Source of the DNA: a virus
Virus record (IMG/VR): IMGVR_UViG_3300036770_008647
Span: 1 to 24,689 of that record
Length of the DNA: 24,689 nt
Strand: one strand, 5' to 3'
The notes under the pieces were generated by a model, which was given only the letters and a program-made list of their open reading frames with translations, ran no database searches and had not been told where the DNA came from. Below, one piece after another: positions 1 through 8,923 of this stretch. The first letter of the stretch is position 1, and each line of letters starts with the position of its first letter. The position numbers were made by a program, and so were the translations under genes.

Positions 1-1852
1 CCATGATGACATCTTGCTGTATGTCAACGGAATGACCAAATTGATCGCCGGCATAGACATCATCTAATGTAAGGCTCTCAGCGTAGACCATCGATCCCGA
101 ATTGGTGATGCCAGTCTCTGAATCTGTCAGCATCTCGAACATGTAGACTGCGCCCGATCCCTCTACAGTATGCACGAACTTGGTGGTATCACTGTCAAAT
201 TCTGTGGCCTCGTCGTCAAATACCACTTCCTGTAACAGGTCAGCATTGGTACTACTGATCAACAGTGTATTTCCGTCTGCGGAAACTTTCACCAACGATC
301 CAAAAGCACCTTCGTTAGAATCGGGTTCTGTGATCCCTTGTGCTAGAATGTAAGTTTTGATTCCTAGGTCGACCAGGGTCGATCCAGTGGCATCATAGAT
401 TTCTATGCCTTGTCTACGACGAGAAGTGTCGGTGACAGTGATCTTGCTATCTGCCAGCGACGCGTGTACTCCGGGGATCGATAAAGATCCTATGTCAGAG
501 ACCAAAGTCTCAAGGGTAGCGGAGCCTGTACCTGCTTCGGTGAGTACCACTGATACTCGATTTACCATGATAGTGGACCCAGACTGTAGGGAGGTTGGAG
601 TCAGAGTAGAAGATATCTCTCCAAAATTCGTTCCTGTGTCCGAGAAACGATAGACCTTGCCTTGATAATAAGATGAATTATAATAGTTAGGTGCACCAAC
701 ATACAAGGACTTGGCACCAGAGTCAATGTCTAAGGTATGACCAAAACGATTGGTTTCTACAAAGTCCGGTGACGGCAGTATTTGATCCAGCAAGAACGAT
801 GATGATCCTATCTCTAGTTTTCTTCCTGACTCTACTGGAGTGGCAAGCACGACTTGTCCAGCATTGACAGTATAGTCTAGGCGCGGGTCTAATACTTGTC
901 CATCGATCTTCACAGATTTTATATCGCTGATGAACCCTGTGACATAAAGCACCTGAGATGTTTTGGTCGTTTGCTCTTCGACTACTCGACGATAGAATCG
1001 TACTTCGCCGGCATTGTTGTATGTGAATGCAGTGGCGTTTCCGTTTTCGTCTAGTTTGATATTTCCTTCAATGTCGCGAACAAAATCTTCTAGGTCACTG
1101 TCTGGGGCGCCAACAAACAATTTTGAGCCATCGTGATTGGTACGCACTGAATATCCAAACTCCGATCCGCTATCGTCGTGACTGATGGTCTCGGCCAGCA
1201 CATATCCAGGCGCCAATTTGATATCGATAGTATCAGTGATACGAGAATCGTCGATGATATCAACTTGGAATCCAGCTTCGTCGTCACCGACGATGTTGTA
1301 TTCAGTGCCTAGTACAAGAATCTGCTCACCCGATGATACCTGTATCAACGGCAGCAGTGACTCGCTGACATCAAAAGTAATTTCATATTGTCCGAGACCC
1401 GCAGAAGGCAAGCTGATGTTGTTTGATATTACATTTGTTTCTTTGCGGTAAGCAAATACTTTGGCTGCGCCAGGGGCTCCCACAAACAACCATTGCCCGT
1501 CACCACTGATATTCACAGAATAACCAAATAAATCATTGGATTGTGCGCCGGGATTCAAGATTATCTGTGGGCTGTAGGATTCGTTGTCTCCGCGGAAATT
1601 ATAGACATAGACTAAACCTTGTCCGTCCCAAGTGTCGGGTGCGCCTACTGCGGTGGTGTAGGATTTGAGATCAACGGATTTACCAAATCCCAATACATCG
1701 ACTAGCTGAGTAGGTTTGAATGTGGCACTTTGTTTGTACTCGCCGGATATGAGTTTAACGAATGTCTTTATGTTTCCAGCCTCGGCGCCGGGTGATGCCA
1801 CGACTACCAGATCTCTCTGGCTGTTGATTTTTAGTGCATGACCAAAACGGTC
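1..1852 (-). repeat. FG-GAP-type beta-propeller repeats inside the giant protein
   Basis: Seven protein repeats follow the pattern (D/N)-x-FG-x-(S/T)-(V/L)-x-(I/L), then DG-x-x-L-x-VGAP. They begin near nt 1852 (DRFGHALKI), 1690 (GFGKSVDL), 1537 (NDLFGYSVNISGDG), 1171 (GSEFGYSVRTNHDG), 751 (NRFGHTLDI), 310 (GAFGSLVKVSADG) and 46 (DQFGHSVDI). The first three are about 51-54 residues apart; later ones are 93-140 residues apart, so extra segments are inserted between blades. The pattern fits the FG-GAP/integrin-alpha family of beta-propeller blades. The acidic calcium loops of classical integrin blades are not evident. The series continues past the window edge. Confidence 0.75.
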
Positions 1853-4800
1853 ACTGCCGATAGATTCAGATGTCTGGGCCTGTATACGCTGCTGATACTC
1901 CCAGGGCTGTGTTTTTTCATACACGGCCCAACGATCTTCGCTGTCATACCGATCTACCCAAACTCGATCGCCGGGCAGCCATCCCAACGCTGGGGTCAAC
2001 GAAGAGATGTCGGTGGGTTTGCTGACTCGCATAGATTCTGTCTTTAAGAATACCCCGGGGCCAGCAAAGTTTCTTGTTTGCTTGATCTGTTCTGAATTTT
2101 TATAGATAGTGGTAGATACACGACGAGAATCCAGCACAGAGGTCACGCGGTAAAAACCGTCGATCACCGAGTCAAGATTCTTGATTATAAACACATCACC
2201 TTGGTTTAGTTCGTGAGCACGGTCAAAAGTCACCGATAGGCTGTCGTCGAGATCATATCTCACAGACTCTACAGCACTTTCAGTCTCGGTGACTCTATAA
2301 ACATCCCAGTCGCTGTCAAAGTCTTTGGCTACCCAAATCTTGAAGCCGCGGCCGGCCTTTGATAAAAATTGGTCTAGATTGACTTGCTCTTTGATATCAA
2401 AAACTGTGCCATCGATATCGGCGAGGTTCACAAAACCGGCCGTGAGTATATCGCCGCTGGTATCGGTGTTGTCGGTGCGATTGAAGAAAATGTCTTTGCG
2501 ATAATCGGCGGTTCTGCGATAAACCTCATTGACTTTGACTCCATTGGCATTCACAGATGCCGACTCATTGATATCAAGGAATTCTATCGTGCTGGGTTCA
2601 TTGGTGAATTTGGCTTCATCTAGCAGTACTTCGATTTGTGCATCGCTGCTGACAGCGCCGTATTCGCCCACTCGGATCGCCCACTCCTCATAGACATCGA
2701 TAGAACTAGACACATTGTTTAATTGTGCTGTGGTCAGTGCATCGATGGAATTTTTCGTTCCTTTGTCTTTGATGAATCCTTGATAGAATTTGATTTGGCT
2801 GGCGGTGTCAAGTCCAAAATCTGTGAGATACTCTCTTTCACGGAATCCGATCAAACCTGCGCTGTATTCTAGCAAATCAAAATCAGCGGCATTGTTGTCG
2901 ATGTCGTAGATGTTTTCAAACTTCTGTGCGTTGTAGGCAAAGTTTGGCAAGAGACCGGTCTTGATCGATGATTTATCGATCAGTGTCCAAACAGTCCGAT
3001 CAAATTCAGATGCGGCCACGATGTTTTCAAGGGCTGTGAAATACTGTTCTTTGAATTCAACGATCGTGCCTTTTTTGTAGTCCTTGCCAGGTACCCATGC
3101 ATCGACTTTGTCGCTGTTATAGATAAAGCCCGGAGGATTAAGTTCGCCGGCCCAGTCTGCGGTTTTACTGCCCACTAGTTTGAGGCGATATTGCCTATTT
3201 CCCAGCTCGGGTAGATAAACGATGTCATTGAAGACCGTGACATTGTCAAATATCAATGCGTGTTCGTATTGTACCACTTCCAACTCGGCCAAACAGATCA
3301 TCTGATCATTGAGGGCTGTTATCTTGAATTCGTTGTCTTGTCGTACCACTGTGAACTGATTGTTCTTGATAGTAGAAAACTGTTGATCAAGGAGTTTACT
3401 ACCGTTGATGGTATTGGTCACATGATCAATGACACCAGTGGGTGTTGACACTCGCAGAGAATCACCAATCGGGCTCAGTATTATTAGGTTGCCTGACTTC
3501 CAGCCTTGTTGGCTCCAATGCAAGAATTCCCTGGCACTGAGTATCCAATCTTTCTTGGTCTTTAGCTCGTCACTGCTGTCAACGAAACGACATCCCTGAC
3601 CAGTTAGATAACGCCCGTAGCTCACTAAGAAATCCACTACCTGTTGGCGGGTAGTAAACTCATGGCCATATGGAACTGTTATTTTTTTGCTTTGATAGTC
3701 GCGATAAATGACACCACGCTGCTGACCCACTGATATAGCATAAGCGTTGTTATTGGCCAGGCTGGGAATGATAGTGAAATAAGGTGTAGAAAGATCGTAG
3801 CCCGATACGATAAATCCGTTATCAGATTTTTCAACGATGACACCACTGTAGACCACCTTACGTACAGGACTAGATTTCGCGAGATGCACGAAATAGTTTT
3901 CTTCGGGCAGTACCACCGAGTCATTGGTCGACATGGGCGAACTCTGTTCGGCCAATACTTTGATATAATTTTTGTCAGTGTAACCAGCGACCTGATATCC
4001 CAAGCGGACCGAGATGTTGTTGATCTTTTCTCTGATTACCGTGGATGGATCGCGACCGAGGTTTCGCACAAAGTCTCTGATCCAATTGAGATAGCCTGCG
4101 ACTCTGTTGATAGAACCACCGGAGTCGACAGTACCTTGGATCACTATGCTTTCCGGAGTGATCCTTCTCAGCGTGTCTTTGTTGATGATCTGATCCAGCT
4201 TGTCGCTGCGATTGTAGCGCATGACATTGACAAGACTACCAAAGTAAAAAGCTGGCTTCATCAACGCGATGGCTTTTTGCAAAGCATACGGATAATCGCT
4301 GCTGCGTCTCCAAGCTACTTCGGCTGGACCAAATGCGCCAACAGAGAAACTGCGGCTGGCATCTTGGCTGTTGAAGTTTTTGATCAGGAAATCATAGGGC
4401 GAACGCAATGCTCCGTATTGATCTACGGGCACTATATCTAACAGTTGCGGTCTCGAGAATCTTGTATCATAACCGGCTCTTGCGCCGGCATGTATGTAAC
4501 CTTTGCTGAGATCTTCCCACAACAATCGGTTACCACCGGTGTAAGGTGCTTCGCCGTAGCGGTCTTGCCACCAGGCGGGTTCTTCGCTAAATCCCAACAT
4601 CTCCCAAGGATGGGTATTGGGACGATCTGTATCAAAGAAATATTTGTAAATCGCTCTCCATGTGCCCGGTAACAAAGATCCATCGATACGATCTCGGTAA
4701 CCTTGATAGTTCCAAGTCCACGAATCGTTGGACAAGAATGTGGAGTTTGAAGAGAAGTCAACTTGGTTGGTGCCTGCCCACCGCAAGAAACTCTTGCCGA

Positions 4801-7800
4801 CAACACGAGTAAATTCTGTGAGGCTGTACCCGGTATCACGGAATTTTCCAGGAATATAATCGTGGATGTTGACGATGTTTTCTTTGTAGTCGACCTTGAT
4901 ATTGTTATAGATCCGTAGCTCGAGTTCCAACAATAGCTGATCTCGATAATCACCAAAGCACGGAGTTATCGAACCGTCGTGTCCTTGTATCACATCAATG
5001 GGAGTGCGATAAGTATCGTCTCTGAAAATCGAAGGTTTGAATTTGGGATAGAGACCAATTTTGCTGGGAGTCTCTGGAACATAAGAACCGTCTGTGTCAA
5101 AATAATCCACGACCTTGACCACATCGTCGGCGTTGAGGTCGTAGGAATCATTGATGATAACGGCGGTGCGATCCTGTGGAAAATAGTAATCGGTGTCTTT
5201 GACCAATTGGCGATCATTGACATAGACCAGAACTGCACGATTGCCAAGTTCGTTGTCATTGAAAACCGTGGGCAAATCAAACTGGCGCAATTCGGGGTTG
5301 ATCACGGTGTCGATGTACTCTCGACGGTTGTCACCGTACGGTACCATGTCTGAATAATACCATGGGAATTGGTTGGTCTTGACGAGATTGATAGTTCTTA
5401 GAATGGAATCTACAGCATCAGGTATGAGTGCTGAGTCTTCGACTACATTCTTTGCAGCCAGTTCAAGGAATTTGTTTTTAAACTTGAGATATTCTTTGGC
5501 AGCCAAGTCGACGCTGTCAATGAAATTGACTTCTTTGTCTTGCAAGAACAAGCTGCCATAGACAGTGGGGCTGGAATGTTGAAGTATCGTGCCGCCATGA
5601 TTTTTGTAGGTGATATCTCGGTAACCAGTGTAGGCACCTGTAGACGACACATAGTCGTTGGTGTTTTCCGACAGCCGGAACATGTGATTCTTGATCTGTC
5701 CCAATGTGAGATATTCAAAGTCTTTGTTCAGTGCATTGAAGTCAAGATTCAGTGGAACTTCATAGTAGCCCAGTTCGCTTTTCTGCTTGGAGTAGATCAA
5801 TATATCCACTGCTGCGCGATCCACCAGCAGCGAGGATGCGATACGGATGCACTTCCTTGCACCGATGCTGTCATAGACATACTGAGATTTTTTGAGCAGC
5901 ACATTGTTGACATAGACTTTGGTGTGAGGGATTTCGCTGTTTTCTACTTCGGGCTCAATGTCTATTTCAAAATAGTTGGTGGTACCGTCAAACACATGTG
6001 ATATGACCTGATATTGACGGCTCTTTTGTTGTGCCTTGACCCAGATATTTTTGGTCTGCGTGGTTTCAAGATCGCTGTAGGAAAGCAGGTATCCGAGATT
6101 TATTTTCTTGGCTACTTCTTTGGTATCGTCGAGATACGAAAACGACGAGTTGTCGAAGGCATTGCTGAACTCGATGTCACCGACATTGCTGAAATTCCTG
6201 TACTTGAGAGGGAATCCCAACACAGGATCATTGTTTCCTGTACCAACACGATAAGAAAATATCGGAGTTCCAACAAAAGTGGTGTTGCTGTATCTATCAG
6301 TGTTGCCAAAACTGTAGCCATCGCTGTCAACTACTTCAAACATGGGTGACTGATTGATCGCGGTCTTTGCCACTGCTTCGTGCCACACAGAACCATCATA
6401 CCAGTAGTTCTTGCCAAGATTCAGCCCAGACCCAATCACTACAGTATTATTTGCTTGTATAGTCACACCCAGCAATGGTGTTAGATGAACGACTTCTTGA
6501 CCATCGATGGTTTCCATGTTCATCTGGTAGACGGAGTTCCTTACTTCGGGATCCTCGTCATTGGAGAATATCACGGTTTTTCCATCGACGATGGAAAGTA
6601 TTTCTTCCCAGTACTGACTGGTGGCCGAAGGTGGCTGCGCGATATCCATGATGGCTCGATACAGCACATTTTCATGAAGAGCGAATTCACCATCGGCGAT
6701 TGAATTGGCTGTTTCAGCATCATAATCAACATAGACATCAACCGTTGACCACAGCACTGCTGCGGCCTCAGGAGTCAGTCCTGCAGAACCACCCGGTGAA
6801 ACACAGATATAATATCGGTCTTGATATCTGACTAATGCGCCTTGCTCGTAGGCTTCTGCGATGTCAAAATCTACGAACGCCAACTTGTCATAGGCCACTG
6901 CTGTCCAATAACCCGTGTCAGTGGGCACATGCTCGGCAGTGACTATCTTGGCACGATAGATACCATCTTGATATTTTACTAAGTTATTGGCAAAATATAC
7001 ACGATCAGCATTGTAGTCCTCGGCGGCTCCGACCAGTTCCCAGTTATCGGCATCGGTGGGCGCCTGCTGTAGGTTAATCAACGCACGATATATTTTGCTA
7101 CCTACCACAACTACATCGTTTTTGTTGTAGCCGGTCAGTGAATCATAAGGATTGCCAGCACCCTCGACTTGGCTGAAAGCATCTGTGACATAGGTGTCAA
7201 AGAAATCCACCGGGGCGATGCCCACCCGACCAAAGTTGAACATCTGTAAATCAGATTCAAATTCAATGATGGGACGGTTGGCACGATAAGTGTTGTCGGG
7301 TAACTCAACCGTGTTGTTATACTTGGCTGTGGCTTTTAAAACATCAATGTGGAACCAACGATTGCTGCGACTCCAAGCGTTGAGATCAAGGCTGCCGCGA
7401 TTTATAGTGATGTAATCGAGATTTTCTAACTGTTCGTCAAAGTATCCGGGGTTGACAAGATGCTCAACATCGACCAGTATTATGGATTCTCCTACACCCT
7501 CAACGAAATACTCTTTCTGTCTGTAGCGAGCAGGAGTCACTTGGCTGTCAAAGCGTATCTTCAGCCCATTGGTGAATACTACTCCATTGGGGCTGGTATA
7601 ATTTTTTCTTGTCAGTATATCATTTTCAACATCAATGAAAACATTGTTAGAGTCTACTATGCGTATCTCTCCAACAAAATTGGCACTGGTGCCGTCTTGA
7701 TAATAGAGTCGATCGGCACTGGCAGTGATGTTGGGAATCTGATGATAGAGACCATCATAATCAATGAAAAACTCTTTGGTGGCATTGTTCTGGCCGCGAC

Positions 7801-8899
7801 GCACGAAAATCCGTTGATTAGACAGGACTTCTGTGCTGGGCATCAATTTGATCACATGGTCTGTGCCGCTGGGTATCATCTGTATGCGCCATAGATTGCG
7901 TCGCATGCTTTCTGCCACGGTTTCTGCCACCACTACATCGTAGGGATAGACATCATAGATTTCGTTGTCGGTCCAGAATTCGTCGTCAATGTCATTGTTG
8001 ATGAATACGATATAACGACCGTCAAGGTCTGTGGCAGTGGTATACCCATCAATGCCTTGTGGATGAGATTTAGCAAATTCTTTGAGACTGTGATTTTGTA
8101 TGTCGGAGTAACTGATATCAGTGGCCAAGTCTACCGAAGCCACTAACTCCATTGAAGTGTATCTTTCCTGTGCAGTGATCAGCGGCACACGGAAAGTGAC
8201 CACTCCGGAACCAGCACCGTTGTTTATGACTCCCAGGACATCACGAGTAGATACGCTGGGCTGTGTGGCTTTAGTACCGGTGACGCCGGGCTCGCTCTGG
8301 ATCCAAAATCCATCGCTGCCTTGGGCGGTTTCGAATTGATATGTGCCGCCACGAGCCAGGGTCAATATGGGGTTGGCTTCATTGCCTTTGCCGGAAAAGT
8401 TGTAGCCGCCGTCGATGACGTTGCGAACCACTTGGTAGGTCCCTTCGCTGTCAACATTGCCAGCATAGACATCCACAGCATCGGGCCCATTGGGTACCCA
8501 ATAATAATTGTTGAAGTTGATGAACTTGTCAAAGTCAAAGCGACCATCAAAGGTGTAGTATTCGTTGGAGAATAGGCGATCGTGGTCATTGACATGTCCG
8601 CCGTAATAGGAAATCTTTTGGAGTAGATCGCGATACGACGAAAAGAAATTTATTTCATTGGTGTAAGGGTCCTCGACCACCACGCATGGCTCGAGTTGAT
8701 AGTTTTGTCTATCACTGGTATTTTCGAGTATGTAGTTGTCGCTGGCCTTGAATGTGGGGGCAAGCCGTCGGCCGATATAGCCATTGACTCTTTTAAAACT
8801 GGGTTCGCTGATCAGCTGTTCGGCGGTGGCCGACAAGAATTTCTTGTTGGGATCAGTCCTGAAAATATCAGGTAAAAAATTTAGAGTCTTAGATGCCAT
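1..8899 (-). CDS. Giant virion structural protein, gp7-position baseplate wedge candidate (3' end cut by window)
   Basis: One minus-strand frame starts at ATG 8899 and stays open to base 1, so at least 2966 residues are encoded and the C-terminus is missing. It begins MASKTLNFLPDIFRTDPNKK, 24 nt after the gp6 stop, with a GGCGAGG stretch just before the start. Visible parts are: an N-terminal region with no recognised fold; four tandem Y/W-rich carbohydrate-binding-like repeats at about residues 590-765; beta-type segments of the pattern VYVN-x-L-DY (near nt 5920, 5230 and 850); a W/Y-rich middle including a single further CBM-like unit near residue 1933; and FG-GAP-like repeats from about residue 2350 to the edge. 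T4 gene 7 (1032 aa, wedge initiator) follows gene 6, so position suggests a gp7 counterpart with very large additions; I see no clear sequence match to T4 gp7. A tail-fibre-like or adhesin role for the C-terminal part is inference. Virion structural protein is fairly secure; the exact baseplate role is not. Confidence 0.7.
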   Translation of the reverse strand, partial: MASKTLNFLPDIFRTDPNKKFLSATAEQLISEPSFKRVNGYIGRRLAPTFKASDNYILENTSDRQNYQLEPCVVVEDPYTNEINFFSSYRDLLQKISYYGGHVNDHDRLFSNEYYTFDGRFDFDKFINFNNYYWVPNGPDAVDVYAGNVDSEGTYQVVRNVIDGGYNFSGKGNEANPILTLARGGTYQFETAQGSDGFWIQSEPGVTGTKATQPSVSTRDVLGVINNGAGSGVVTFRVPLITAQERYTSMELVASVDLATDISYSDIQNHSLKEFAKSHPQGIDGYTTATDLDGRYIVFINNDIDDEFWTDNEIYDVYPYDVVVAETVAESMRRNLWRIQMIPSGTDHVIKLMPSTEVLSNQRIFVRRGQNNATKEFFIDYDGLYHQIPNITASADRLYYQDGTSANFVGEIRIVDSNNVFIDVENDILTRKNYTSPNGVVFTNGLKIRFDSQVTPARYRQKEYFVEGVGESIILVDVEHLVNPGYFDEQLENLDYITINRGSLDLNAWSRSNRWFHIDVLKATAKYNNTVELPDNTYRANRPIIEFESDLQMFNFGRVGIAPVDFFDTYVTDAFSQVEGAGNPYDSLTGYNKNDVVVVGSKIYRALINLQQAPTDADNWELVGAAEDYNADRVYFANNLVKYQDGIYRAKIVTAEHVPTDTGYWTAVAYDKLAFVDFDIAEAYEQGALVRYQDRYYICVSPGGSAGLTPEAAAVLWSTVDVYVDYDAETANSIADGEFALHENVLYRAIMDIAQPPSATSQYWEEILSIVDGKTVIFSNDEDPEVRNSVYQMNMETIDGQEVVHLTPLLGVTIQANNTVVIGSGLNLGKNYWYDGSVWHEAVAKTAINQSPMFEVVDSDGYSFGNTDRYSNTTFVGTPIFSYRVGTGNNDPVLGFPLKYRNFSNVGDIEFSNAFDNSSFSYLDDTKEVAKKINLGYLLSYSDLETTQTKNIWVKAQQKSRQYQVISHVFDGTTNYFEIDIEPEVENSEIPHTKVYVNNVLLKKSQYVYDSIGARKCIRIASSLLVDRAAVDILIYSKQKSELGYYEVPLNLDFNALNKDFEYLTLGQIKNHMFRLSENTNDYVSSTGAYTGYRDITYKNHGGTILQHSSPTVYGSLFLQDKEVNFIDSVDLAAKEYLKFKNKFLELAAKNVVEDSALIPDAVDSILRTINLVKTNQFPWYYSDMVPYGDNRREYIDTVINPELRQFDLPTVFNDNELGNRAVLVYVNDRQLVKDTDYYFPQDRTAVIINDSYDLNADDVVKVVDYFDTDGSYVPETPSKIGLYPKFKPSIFRDDTYRTPIDVIQGHDGSITPCFGDYRDQLLLELELRIYNNIKVDYKENIVNIHDYIPGKFRDTGYSLTEFTRVVGKSFLRWAGTNQVDFSSNSTFLSNDSWTWNYQGYRDRIDGSLLPGTWRAIYKYFFDTDRPNTHPWEMLGFSEEPAWWQDRYGEAPYTGGNRLLWEDLSKGYIHAGARAGYDTRFSRPQLLDIVPVDQYGALRSPYDFLIKNFNSQDASRSFSVGAFGPAEVAWRRSSDYPYALQKAIALMKPAFYFGSLVNVMRYNRSDKLDQIINKDTLRRITPESIVIQGTVDSGGSINRVAGYLNWIRDFVRNLGRDPSTVIREKINNISVRLGYQVAGYTDKNYIKVLAEQSSPMSTNDSVVLPEENYFVHLAKSSPVRKVVYSGVIVEKSDNGFIVSGYDLSTPYFTIIPSLANNNAYAISVGQQRGVIYRDYQSKKITVPYGHEFTTRQQVVDFLVSYGRYLTGQGCRFVDSSDELKTKKDWILSAREFLHWSQQGWKSGNLIILSPIGDSLRVSTPTGVIDHVTNTINGSKLLDQQFSTIKNNQFTVVRQDNEFKITALNDQMICLAELEVVQYEHALIFDNVTVFNDIVYLPELGNRQYRLKLVGSKTADWAGELNPPGFIYNSDKVDAWVPGKDYKKGTIVEFKEQYFTALENIVAASEFDRTVWTLIDKSSIKTGLLPNFAYNAQKFENIYDIDNNAADFDLLEYSAGLIGFREREYLTDFGLDTASQIKFYQGFIKDKGTKNSIDALTTAQLNNVSSSIDVYEEWAIRVGEYGAVSSDAQIEVLLDEAKFTNEPSTIEFLDINESASVNANGVKVNEVYRRTADYRKDIFFNRTDNTDTSGDILTAGFVNLADIDGTVFDIKEQVNLDQFLSKAGRGFKIWVAKDFDSDWDVYRVTETESAVESVRYDLDDSLSVTFDRAHELNQGDVFIIKNLDSVIDGFYRVTSVLDSRRVSTTIYKNSEQIKQTRNFAGPGVFLKTESMRVSKPTDISSLTPALGWLPGDRVWVDRYDSEDRWAVYEKTQPWEYQQRIQAQTSESIGSDRFGHALKINSQRDLVVVASPGAEAGNIKTFVKLISGEYKQSATFKPTQLVDVLGFGKSVDLKSYTTAVGAPDTWDGQGLVYVYNFRGDNESYSPQIILNPGAQSNDLFGYSVNISGDGQWLFVGAPGAAKVFAYRKETNVISNNISLPSAGLGQYEITFDVSESLLPLIQVSSGEQILVLGTEYNIVGDDEAGFQVDIIDDSRITDTIDIKLAPGYVLAETISHDDSGSEFGYSVRTNHDGSKLFVGAPDSDLEDFVRDIEGNIKLDENGNATAFTYNNAGEVRFYRRVVEEQTTKTSQVLYVTGFISDIKSVKIDGQVLDPRLDYTVNAGQVVLATPVESGRKLEIGSSSFLLDQILPSPDFVETNRFGHTLDIDSGAKSLYVGAPNYYNSSYYQGKVYRFSDTGTNFGEISSTLTPTSLQSGSTIMVNRVSVVLTEAGTGSATLETLVSDIGSLSIPGVHASLADSKITVTDTSRRRQGIEIYDATGSTLVDLGIKTYILAQGITEPDSNEGAFGSLVKVSADGNTLLISSTNADLLQEVVFDDEATEFDSDTTKFVHTVEGSGAVYMFEMLTDSETGITNSGSMVYAESLTLDDVYAGDQFGHSVDIQQDVIM
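6608..7129 (-). repeat. Four tandem CBM5/12-like (chitin-binding type 3-like) repeats in the giant protein
   Basis: Four consecutive units of about 33-45 residues share a Y/A-x-x-G/N-x-x-V start, a central (I/R/L)Y(R/I)A or YYIC strand, a proline, and a closing tryptophan. Copies span roughly nt 7129-7040 (GYNKNDVVVVGSKIYRA, ending NWEL), 7015-6905 (KYQDGIYRAKIV, ending GYWTAV), 6850-6749 (YEQGALVRYQDRYYICV, ending VLWSTV) and 6705-6608 (ALHENVLYRAIMD, ending QYWEEI). This is the layout of small carbohydrate-binding modules found in phage tail proteins and chitinases. The family name rests on motif resemblance only. Confidence 0.55.
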
Positions 8900-8923
8900 G
8901 CCTCGCCTATCTTTTTACATTGT

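Noticed and set aside
3884-4441. A 185-codon plus-strand open frame opposite the giant gene
   Set aside because: It lies wholly antisense to the continuous minus-strand frame, has no recognisable motif, and its amino acid pattern fits a shadow of that gene.
4438-4956. A 172-codon minus-strand open frame inside the giant gene
   Set aside because: It is in a different frame from the giant gene, which reads continuously here with sensible W/Y-rich sequence; composition is shadow-like.
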